Origin: Rhizobium sp. Q54
GTDB taxonomy: Bacteria; Pseudomonadota; Alphaproteobacteria; Rhizobiales; Beijerinckiaceae
Assembly (NCBI GenBank): GCA_945903655.1
Contig: CAMDOY010000218.1
Span: 1 to 6,438, forward strand
Reading direction: 5' to 3'
DNA length: 6,438 bases
Shown here: positions 1 through 5,354 of the stretch, piece after piece
How the letters are laid out: every line of letters starts with the position of its first letter
Numbering within the stretch: the stretch's first letter is position 1
Program-made: the position numbers and the translations under genes
The notes under the pieces: model-generated
Told to the model about the DNA's origin: nothing
What the model saw: only the letters and a program-made list of their open reading frames with translations
Databases searched by the model: none

Positions 1-305
1 TCAAGACCCGGCACGATTCCATGACCGTGGGCGAGTTGGAGGTCGATTACGTCATGTTCGGCGATCCCCAACCCGATGGCTGGACGCCGCCCCTCGATCA
101 GGTGATCGAGCGCGTCGCCTGGTGGACGGAGATTTTCACCGTTCCCTGCGTGGGCTTCGCCACCACCCTTGACGACGTGGGCACGATCTCCGAGGCGGGC
201 GCTGATTTCGTCGCCCTTGGCGACGCCGTCTGGAACGACGAACGCGGCCCCGCGCTGGCGGTCGCGCAGGCGCAGGCCGCGCTGGTGCGCGGCGCCAAGC
301 GATGA
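1..305 (+). CDS. Thiamine-phosphate-synthase-like (ThiE family) protein, 5' end missing
   Basis: This is the C-terminal part of a TIM-barrel protein of the ThiE/TenI type; the reading frame is open from base 3, so the true start lies outside the window and the ATG at 21 is internal. ThiE joins the hydroxymethylpyrimidine and thiazole halves of thiamine in the cytoplasm. Visible are a KTRHDSM stretch (canonical proteins have an S-x-H motif here), DYVMFGDP (canonical GaDYvglGP), a strand TVPCVGFATT and a final GADFVALGDAVW (canonical Ga.GvAv-s). The usual AIGGI phosphate-binding motif is replaced by VGFAT, so family membership is fairly clear but synthase activity is not. It overlaps the next gene by the ATGA at 302-305, so the two are probably cotranscribed and translationally coupled. 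It could be a diverged ThiE paralogue of other function; the product name is an inference from family resemblance. Confidence 0.75.
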   Translation, partial: KTRHDSMTVGELEVDYVMFGDPQPDGWTPPLDQVIERVAWWTEIFTVPCVGFATTLDDVGTISEAGADFVALGDAVWNDERGPALAVAQAQAALVRGAKR

Positions 306-1321
306 TCTGGCCGCGCATGGCTGGCCTCGCCCTGCTTCTTGCGGGGACGGCGCCGGTCCATGCGCAGGCGCCTTTGCCGCCAACCCTCACACCCTCCAAA
401 ACACCCCTGACGACGGCCGTGGCTCCCATTCCCGGCGCCAGCACGGGGGGCGTCACCGACCCGGCGGCCCATTATCTCGCGCCGGGCGTCCAGCCGGACC
501 TCGCTTTTGGGGCCTTCCAGCGGGGCTATTATCTCACGGCCCTGCGCGAAGCCATGAAACGGATCGAGGCGGACGCCAACGATGCGCCCGCCATGGCGCT
601 CATGGGGGAGCTGTATCGCGATGGCCTTGGCCTGCGCCGCAATCCGGCGGAGGCGACCCGTTGGTATCGGCTTGCCGCCGACCGGGGCGATCCCCCGGCG
701 GCCTTCGCCCTGGCGCTCGCCTATCTGCAGGGCCAGGGCGTGGAGCAGGATGTGACGGCGGCGATTCCCTGGCTTGAGCTGGCGGCAGCCGCAGGCCACC
801 CCGGCGCCTTCTATAATCTGGGCCTCATGGCGGCCCAGGCCGATACGCCCGATTTCGCCAAGGCTGCGGGCCTCTTCCGCCGCGCCGCTGATCTGGGCAA
901 TAGCGAGGCCGCCTATGCCCTTGGCCTGCAATATCTGCAGGGGCGCGGCCTTGCCCGCGACGGCGGGCGCGCGGCTGAGTGGCTGCAGCGCGCCGCGGAT
1001 GCGGGCCTCGCCGCCGCCCAGATCGAATTCGCCATCATGCTCTTCAATGGGGATGGCATGCTCAAGGACGAGGTCCGCGCGGCCCGTTATTTGATGAAAG
1101 CCGCCGCCACCAACAATCCCCTCGCCGCCAATCGGCTGGCGCGTCTGCTCGCCACCGGGCGGGGCGTGCCCCGGAATATGGTCGAGGCCATGAAATGGCA
1201 CATCCTGGCCCGCACGGCGGGGATCAAGGATGAATGGCTGGACAGCCAGCTGAGCAGCCTCTCCGCCCGCGATCGGGCCCTGGTGGAGGAGGCCGTGCGC
1301 CGTCATATCGGCGGCGCCTGA
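302..1321 (+). CDS. Secreted Sel1-repeat (tetratricopeptide-like) protein
   Basis: A 339-residue protein that starts with an apparent Sec signal peptide: MIWPR, a hydrophobic core at residues 7-17, and an A-x-A type cleavage site (VHA, about residue 21). A proline/alanine-rich linker (22-60) follows. Residues about 95-308 form six Sel1-type helical repeats of about 36 residues, shown by recurring A..LG..Y..G.G...D...A..W...AA..G patterns (for example YRDGLGLRRNPAEATRWYRL and YLQGRGLARDGGRAAEWLQR). The third repeat (about 167-200) lacks the glycine-rich loop. Sel1 repeats are protein-interaction scaffolds; no catalytic residues are expected, and the partner is unknown. A periplasmic location is inferred from the signal peptide. 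The start at 302 overlaps the upstream stop (ATGA) and has no clear Shine-Dalgarno site, suggesting translation by coupling; an ATG at 317 would shorten the signal peptide and is less likely. Confidence 0.88.
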   Translation: MIWPRMAGLALLLAGTAPVHAQAPLPPTLTPSKTPLTTAVAPIPGASTGGVTDPAAHYLAPGVQPDLAFGAFQRGYYLTALREAMKRIEADANDAPAMALMGELYRDGLGLRRNPAEATRWYRLAADRGDPPAAFALALAYLQGQGVEQDVTAAIPWLELAAAAGHPGAFYNLGLMAAQADTPDFAKAAGLFRRAADLGNSEAAYALGLQYLQGRGLARDGGRAAEWLQRAADAGLAAAQIEFAIMLFNGDGMLKDEVRAARYLMKAAATNNPLAANRLARLLATGRGVPRNMVEAMKWHILARTAGIKDEWLDSQLSSLSARDRALVEEAVRRHIGGA

Positions 1322-1424
1322 TCGTTTCGCCCCGTGACTTTGGCGCACGCCTTGGGGTAGAAGCCCTTACGGGCGTTTTGCGCCAACCCCTTTCGTCGCC
1401 TTTGCGCGAAACCAGAGACCCACC

Positions 1425-2216
1425 ATGATCACCTCCGCCCTGATGAATGTGATGACCAGCGCCGCCATCAAGACTGGCCGCGCCCTCAAGCGCGACTTCG
1501 GCGAGGTCGAGAATCTCGTGGTCTCCGTGAAGGGCCCGGGCGATTTTGTCAGCGCCGCCGACCGCAAGGCCGAAAAGACCCTCTATGAGGAGCTGTCCAA
1601 GGCCCGTCCCGGCTATGGCTTTCTCATGGAGGAGAGCGGCGTGGTCGAGGGCACGGATCCCTCCCATCGCTGGATCATCGACCCCCTCGACGGCACCACC
1701 AACTTCCTGCACGGCCTGCCGATCTTCGCCATCTCCGTGGCGCTGGAGCGGGAGGGCCATCTCATCGCAGGCGTCGTCTACAACCCCGCCACCGACGACA
1801 TGTATATCGCCGAGAAGGGGCAGGGGGCCTGGCACAACAATCGGCGCCTGCGGGTCTCGCCCCGCCGCAACCTGTCGGATTCCCTCATCGCCTGCGGCAT
1901 TCCCCATCTGGGCAAGGCCGAGGCCCATCCCCGCTTCAAGGCGGAGCTTGAGGCGGTTATGGCGCGCGCCTCCAATGTGCGGCGTCTTGGCGCGGCCTCC
2001 ATCGATCTCGCCCTGACGGCGGCGGGGCGTTTCGACGCCTATTGGGAGCGCAACCTGCAGCCCTGGGACATCGCGGCGGGCATCGTGCTGCTGCGCGAGG
2101 CTGGCGGCTTCGTGAGCGATCTTGATGGCGGGCAGGACATGCTGGAGAAGGGCTCGGTCTGCGCGGGCTCCGAGATCATCCAGCGGGATTTGCTGGCGCT
2201 TTTGCGCGCGATCTGA
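1425..2216 (+). CDS. suhB: Inositol-1-monophosphatase family protein (SuhB/IMPase type)
   Basis: A complete 263-residue member of the Mg2+-dependent, Li+-sensitive sugar-phosphatase family, about the usual length. The metal and phosphate site is intact: E69-E70 in LMEESG, the motif DPLDGTTNF at 86-94 (D86 and D89 are metal ligands), and W214-D215-x-x-A-G219 near the C-terminus. The region K36-GPGDFVSAAD-46 fits the family's flexible N-terminal metal-site loop. The likely reaction is hydrolysis of myo-inositol 1-phosphate or related sugar phosphates in the cytoplasm; substrates of this family overlap, and 3'(2')-phosphoadenosine or fructose-bisphosphate phosphatase activity cannot be excluded from motifs alone. 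E. coli SuhB also takes part in rRNA transcription antitermination, but that role is not shown here. It is preceded by a 103-base gap with no strong Shine-Dalgarno site. The symbol follows common usage for the family and is less certain than the enzyme class. Confidence 0.9.
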   Translation: MITSALMNVMTSAAIKTGRALKRDFGEVENLVVSVKGPGDFVSAADRKAEKTLYEELSKARPGYGFLMEESGVVEGTDPSHRWIIDPLDGTTNFLHGLPIFAISVALEREGHLIAGVVYNPATDDMYIAEKGQGAWHNNRRLRVSPRRNLSDSLIACGIPHLGKAEAHPRFKAELEAVMARASNVRRLGAASIDLALTAAGRFDAYWERNLQPWDIAAGIVLLREAGGFVSDLDGGQDMLEKGSVCAGSEIIQRDLLALLRAI

Positions 2217-2250
2217 ACAGGGCAGTCGGCGACTGCGCTTGTGTTTGATT

Positions 2251-2269
2251 GAGTCGGCGCGATAGACTC
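2251..2269. repeat. Short inverted repeat made of two GANTC sites
   Basis: GAGTC at 2251-2255 and GACTC at 2265-2269 form a 5-base inverted repeat with a 9-base spacer, about 40 bases before the start of the channel gene. Both halves match GANTC, the recognition sequence of the CcrM cell-cycle methyltransferase of alphaproteobacteria. Whether it is an operator, a methylation-sensitive site or chance is not known; GANTC also occurs inside several genes of this window. Confidence 0.35.
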
Positions 2270-2300
2270 TGGCTTGGCGTGCTGGCGATGCGCTGGCGGC

Positions 2301-2307
2301 AAGGTGG
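2301..2307 (+). promoter_or_regulatory. Ribosome binding site of the MotA-like gene
   Basis: AAGGTGG lies immediately before the ATG at 2311 with a short spacer. It supports this start, which also places the first membrane helix at residues 15-35, as expected of the family. Confidence 0.6.
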
Positions 2308-2310
2308 ACC

Positions 2311-3246
2311 ATGGCTGCGGACAAAGATCCCTACAAGCTTTCAGCTCCCTACATCTTCCTCGTGAGGATGATTCTGTTTCTGGTGCTGGGCGGTTTCGTC
2401 GTTCTCATCCTGCATCGGCAGATCATGGTGGCCTTCATGGCCAACCCCGGCCTCAACAGCCTGATTCTGGGCGTGCTCTTCATCGGCGTCGTGCTGTCCT
2501 TGCGGCAGGTGGCGCGACTGTTTCCCGAGATCCGCTGGGTCAATGCGCAGCAACTGGGCGAGCGCGGCGGCCTGCGCGATCCCGTCTTGCTGGCGCCTGT
2601 CGCGCTGATTCTGGGCGAGGGCCTGGCGCGGCGGGCCATTTCCGCCCTCACCCTGCGGGCGGTGCTGGACTCCATCGGCACGCGGCTTGATGAATCCCGC
2701 GAGATCGCGCGCTATCTCACGGGTCTTCTGGTGTTTCTGGGCCTGCTTGGCACCTTCTGGGGCCTGCTGGAGACCGTGGCCTCCATCGGCGGGGTCATCA
2801 AGAGCATGCAAGCGGGGGCCGACGCCGCCGTCATGTTCGACGATCTCAAGAATGGCCTCGCCGCCCCCATCGCGGGCATGGCTGTGTCCTTCACCTCCTC
2901 GCTCTTTGGCCTCGCGGGTTCGCTGGTGCTGGGCTTTCTCGATTTGCAGGCGGGTCAGGCGCAGAACCGCTTCTTCACGGAGCTTGAGGACTATCTCTCC
3001 TTCAATGTGAGCGAGGTCGTGAAAGAGGCGGCGCAGGGATCTGATGGGCGCACCGGCGCAGACCCCGCCAACGCCCGCGCCGCCACCGCCGCCCTCGCCA
3101 ATCTGGCCGAGGGGGTGCAGGGCCTCGTGCGCCACATGCGCGTGGAGCAGCAGCAGATCCGCGATTGGGTGGAGACCCATGCCGCCACCCAGCGTGAGCT
3201 GAAAGAGACCCTCGACAAGCTCATCTCCCAGATGGAGAAGCGCTGA
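2311..3246 (+). CDS. MotA/TolQ/ExbB-type proton-channel subunit
   Basis: A 311-residue inner-membrane protein. Four hydrophobic segments are visible at about residues 15-35, 48-66, 136-156 and 187-210, with a roughly 70-residue charged loop between the second and third, presumably cytoplasmic. This four-helix layout resembles MotA more than three-helix TolQ or ExbB. The third helix carries LGLLGTFWGLL (143-153), the family signature, with T148; the fourth contains APIAGMAVSFTSSLFGL with T195, in positions where channel-lining threonines are known in TolQ and ExbB. The C-terminal tail (about 255-311) is polar, rich in Q, E and K and likely helical or coiled coil. The family forms pentamers around a dimer of a MotB/TolR/ExbD partner and uses the proton gradient to do mechanical work in the envelope. 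The partner is evidently the next gene, which starts in the TGATG overlap. No flagellar genes are near, so flagellar rotation is unlikely; the specific job is unknown. Confidence 0.88.
   Translation: MAADKDPYKLSAPYIFLVRMILFLVLGGFVVLILHRQIMVAFMANPGLNSLILGVLFIGVVLSLRQVARLFPEIRWVNAQQLGERGGLRDPVLLAPVALILGEGLARRAISALTLRAVLDSIGTRLDESREIARYLTGLLVFLGLLGTFWGLLETVASIGGVIKSMQAGADAAVMFDDLKNGLAAPIAGMAVSFTSSLFGLAGSLVLGFLDLQAGQAQNRFFTELEDYLSFNVSEVVKEAAQGSDGRTGADPANARAATAALANLAEGVQGLVRHMRVEQQQIRDWVETHAATQRELKETLDKLISQMEKR
3234..3240 (+). promoter_or_regulatory. Ribosome binding site of the OmpA/MotB-like gene
   Basis: GGAGAAG inside the last codons of the channel gene sits 5 bases before the ATG at 3246. 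Together with the TGATG stop/start overlap it fixes this start and points to coupled translation of the two subunits. Confidence 0.6.
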
Positions 3247-4271
3247 TGGCGCTGGGGCGCAGTCGCCGCAGCGCGCGCGGGTTCGATTATTGGCCCGGCT
3301 TCGTCGACGCCCTGTCGGTGATGCTGCTGACCATGATCTTCCTGCTCTCGGTCTTCATGCTCGCGCAATTCTTCCTCTCGCGCGACATCAGCGGCAAGGA
3401 CAACGCCCTCGCCAAGCTCAACCGGCAGATCGATGAATTGACCTCCCTGCTGGCGCTGGAGCGGGCGGGCAAGGGCGACGCCCAATCGAGCGTCGCCATG
3501 CTCTCCGCTTCGCTCGACGCCGCCAATGCGGAAAAGCAGCGGCTGGAAGGGATCATCGCCAGCAATGCGGCGGCGGTCAGCGCCGCAGCCGGGCAGGTGG
3601 GCGAGGCGGCGCGGGCGCTCGACGCCGAAAAGCAATTGTCCGCGCGCGCCGCCGCCCAGGTCGAAATCCTCAACCAGCAGATCTCCGCCCTGCGTCGCCA
3701 GCTTGCGGCGCTGGAGGATGCGCTCTCCGCCTCCGAACAGCGCGACCGGGAATCCCAGGTGCGCATTTCGGATCTCGGCTCCCGGCTCAATCTGGCGCTC
3801 GCCCAGAAGGTGCAGGAGCTCTCCCGCTATCGCTCCGACTTCTTCGGTCGCCTGCGCGATATTCTGGGAACAAAGCCCGGCGTGCGCGTGGTGGGGGATC
3901 GCTTCGTCTTCGAGAGCGAGGTCCTCTTCGACACCGGCCGCGCCGAGGTGAGCGCCGCCGGGCGCGCGCAGATGGAGCAATTGGCCATGGCTTTGCAGGA
4001 TCTGGAGCGGGAGATCCCGCCGGAGATCCCCTGGGTGATGCGGGTGGACGGCCATACGGACAAGCGGCCCGTGAATGTGCAGTTCCGCTCCAATTGGGAG
4101 CTGTCGGCGGCCCGCGCCATCTCGGTCGTGCAGTTTCTGGTCTCGCGCGGCGTCTCGCCCCAGCGCCTTGTGGCGGCGGGCTTTGGCGAGTTCCAGCCCT
4201 TGGATGCGGGCGATTCCGACGAGGCCCTGCGCCGCAACCGCCGCATCGAGCTGAAGCTCACGGAGCGATGA
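3246..4271 (+). CDS. MotB-like protein: membrane anchor, long coiled coil, OmpA peptidoglycan-binding domain
   Basis: A 341-residue protein with three parts. A short basic N-terminus leads to WPGFVDAL and a single membrane helix (about 22-45); D21 sits where MotB (D32) and TolR (D23) carry their essential proton-binding aspartate. Residues about 46-200 are rich in A, E, Q, L and R with heptad-like spacing and should form a long periplasmic coiled coil. Residues about 212-341 form an OmpA/MotB domain: VDGHTDKRPVN (267-277), NWELSAARA (283-291), then AGFGEFQPL and NRRIEL (331-336). D272 and R290 align with the OmpA residues that bind the diaminopimelate of peptidoglycan. The inferred role is the peptidoglycan-anchored half of a stator-like complex with the upstream channel subunit. 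The coiled coil is much longer than the linker of typical MotB and could be a spacer or a docking site. It differs from TolR, which lacks an OmpA domain. It overlaps the acetyltransferase gene by ATGA. Confidence 0.88.
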   Translation: MALGRSRRSARGFDYWPGFVDALSVMLLTMIFLLSVFMLAQFFLSRDISGKDNALAKLNRQIDELTSLLALERAGKGDAQSSVAMLSASLDAANAEKQRLEGIIASNAAAVSAAAGQVGEAARALDAEKQLSARAAAQVEILNQQISALRRQLAALEDALSASEQRDRESQVRISDLGSRLNLALAQKVQELSRYRSDFFGRLRDILGTKPGVRVVGDRFVFESEVLFDTGRAEVSAAGRAQMEQLAMALQDLEREIPPEIPWVMRVDGHTDKRPVNVQFRSNWELSAARAISVVQFLVSRGVSPQRLVAAGFGEFQPLDAGDSDEALRRNRRIELKLTER

Positions 4272-4738
4272 CCCACGCCAGCGTGGAGATTGCGCCGCTG
4301 ACGCAGGCGCTCCTGCCGGAGCTGGTGGACCTCTGGGTCGCCGCCTGGACGCAGGCCATGCCGCAAATCGACTTCGAGGCGCGTCGGCCCTGGCTCAAGG
4401 CCCATCTGGAGGGGCTGCACCAGCAGGCCTATGTGACGCGCTGCGCGCTGGAGGCCAAGGGCGCGCTCGTGGGATTTGTGACCCTGCAGCCCCGCAGCGG
4501 CGAGCTCGACCAGATCGCGGTGGCGCCCTTTGCGGCGCGGCGGGGGTTGGGGCGGCTTCTGTTGCAGGAGGCGCGGGCGCTGGCTCCGGGGCTCATCACC
4601 CTCACGGTCAATCAGGACAACGGCCCGGCGCTGCGCTTTTATGAGCGCGAAGGTTTTGTGAGGATCGGCGAGGGCGTCAACGCTATGTCCGGGCTGAAGA
4701 CGCTGCGGATGGAGTGGCGGGCCAGTCTAAATATATGA
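4268..4738 (+). CDS. GNAT-family N-acetyltransferase
   Basis: A 156-residue cytoplasmic protein of the Gcn5-related acetyltransferase fold, normal in length for a single-domain member. The acetyl-CoA pyrophosphate-binding region is clear: strand LDQIAVAP (80-87) followed by RRGLGRLLL (91-99), matching the Q/R-x-x-G-x-G/A motif. Motif B follows as NQDNGPALRFYEREGF (115-130), with N118 and Y125 in the places of the common cofactor-contacting and general-acid residues. The substrate cannot be told from sequence; amino acids, small amines or protein N-termini are all possible. The ATG at 4268 overlaps the preceding stop (ATGA) with GGAG at 4262-4265 just upstream, so it is translated as the last gene of the channel/OmpA group. 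The C-terminus (RASLNI) is followed by AT-richer sequence and the intergenic palindrome. Its role relative to the envelope pair is unknown and cotranscription may be only convenient. Confidence 0.88.
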   Translation: MTHASVEIAPLTQALLPELVDLWVAAWTQAMPQIDFEARRPWLKAHLEGLHQQAYVTRCALEAKGALVGFVTLQPRSGELDQIAVAPFAARRGLGRLLLQEARALAPGLITLTVNQDNGPALRFYEREGFVRIGEGVNAMSGLKTLRMEWRASLNI

Positions 4739-4742
4739 AATT

Positions 4743-4903
4743 AAGCGCGCTTTTATACCCTCTCCCCTGTGGGGAGGGCCGGCACGCGAAGCGAGACGGG
4801 GTGGGGGTCGCGCGATGCTGATCGTTGGCGCGGTGGCGACAGGCGCTAACCGGCAGAGGTGTCGCGACCCCCACCTCTCACTCCTCCCCACAAGGGGGAG
4901 GAG
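4743..4903. repeat. Nested long palindrome between convergent genes
   Basis: Most of the 211-base gap between the two convergent genes is self-complementary. A loop-less palindrome AAGCGCGCTT lies at 4743-4752. Hairpin 1: CTCCCC 4762-4767 pairs with GGGGAG 4771-4776 over loop TGT. Hairpin 2: GTTGGCGC 4824-4831 pairs with GCGCTAAC 4843-4850 (one G-T pair). Hairpin 3: CTCCTCCCC 4881-4889 pairs perfectly with GGGGAGGAG 4895-4903. A 15-base long-range stem, 4798-4812 with 4863-4877 (one G-T pair), encloses hairpin 2. No U-tract follows the hairpins, so a standard intrinsic terminator is not shown, although the position fits a role in ending transcription from both sides. The CCCTCTCCCC/GGGGAGG layout resembles multi-copy intergenic repeats found in many alphaproteobacterial genomes; that it is multi-copy here is an inference. 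Confidence 0.75.
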
Positions 4904-4949
4904 AGCGGCTGGCGTGTCGCTCTAAAAACTGAAAGTGCGCGGTTGCTGG

Positions 4950-5354
4950 CTATTGCCCCAAAGCCTCCCGAACCCCTTTCGGGATCCGCGCCGGTCCCCC
5001 GTTCGCCACGCAGGCGATCCGCACTTGCGCTGTAATCAGCACCTCCTCACCCCGCAGCACCCGCTGGTCCAGGGTCAGCGTGGCGCCGCCCATGGAGCGC
5101 GGCTTTGTCTCGATGGTCAGCAGGTCGTCCATGCGGGCGGGCTTCAGAAACTCGATGTTCATGGACCGCACCGCGAAGCCGAAGACCTCGCCCGCCTTCC
5201 CCGCCATGATCTCCCCCTGCGAGAGGCCGCGCGCGCGCAGCATCTCGGTGCGGCCGCGCTCCATGAAGCGCAGATAGGAGGCGTGATAGACCACGCCGGA
5301 AAAATCCGTGTCCTCGTAATAGACCCGCACCTGAAAGACGTGGGAGAGGCTCAC
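4950..5354 (-). CDS. ybgC: YbgC-type acyl-CoA thioesterase (hot-dog fold)
   Basis: A 134-residue single hot-dog-domain protein, the normal length for YbgC. The active-site segment is present: VYYEDTDFSGVVYHASYLRF (11-30), with D17 aligning with the catalytic aspartate of 4-hydroxybenzoyl-CoA thioesterase and H24 in the YbgC histidine position. Further family marks are ERGRTE (32-37), F..RS..IEFLKPARMDD and L.IET. YbgC proteins hydrolyse short-chain acyl-CoA thioesters in the cytoplasm and are tied to phospholipid metabolism and the Tol-Pal system in other bacteria. The start is GTG (5354-5352), chosen because it overlaps the ruvB stop (GTGA), has a strong purine-rich site just upstream and gives the expected N-terminus. 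It is the last gene of this - strand group in the window; no tolQ follows, which is unlike the usual ybgC-tolQRAB order. The stop is TAG. Confidence 0.93.
   Translation of the reverse strand: MSLSHVFQVRVYYEDTDFSGVVYHASYLRFMERGRTEMLRARGLSQGEIMAGKAGEVFGFAVRSMNIEFLKPARMDDLLTIETKPRSMGGATLTLDQRVLRGEEVLITAQVRIACVANGGPARIPKGVREALGQ

Noticed and set aside
98..1348. 416-residue open frame on the - strand opposite the Sel1 gene
   Set aside because: Composition rich in G, R, A and H with no domain, antisense to a gene with signal peptide and clear repeats; a typical shadow frame in GC-rich DNA.
1354..1390. Possible hairpin or attenuator before the inositol-monophosphatase gene (GGGGT/ACCCC outer arms; alternative GCCC/GGGC 1363-1374 and GGCG/CGCC 1372-1384 stems)
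   Set aside because: The stems are only 4-5 bases, expected often in GC-rich DNA, and no upstream leader peptide or known riboswitch pattern is seen.
2239..2267. Promoter TTGTGT - 17 bases - ATAGAC before the channel gene
   Set aside because: The -35 is tolerable but the -10 matches poorly; not reported as a feature.
2341..4055. Long - strand open frames opposite the channel and OmpA-like genes (2341-3180 and 2991-4055)
   Set aside because: They mirror well-supported + strand genes and show no recognisable motif or plausible start site.
4094..4270. Upstream in-frame start for the acetyltransferase (ATG at 4094)
   Set aside because: It would overlap the OmpA domain coding sequence by almost 180 bases and add low-complexity residues; the ATG at 4268 with ATGA overlap gives the normal family length.
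2311..4271. Zorya-type antiphage system (ZorA/ZorB)
   Set aside because: The pair has the same fold combination, but no ZorC, ZorD or ZorE gene follows, the channel subunit lacks a very long tail, and the neighbours are housekeeping genes.
2311..4271. Flagellar motAB
   Set aside because: No flagellar gene is nearby and the partner has a coiled coil much longer than the MotB linker.
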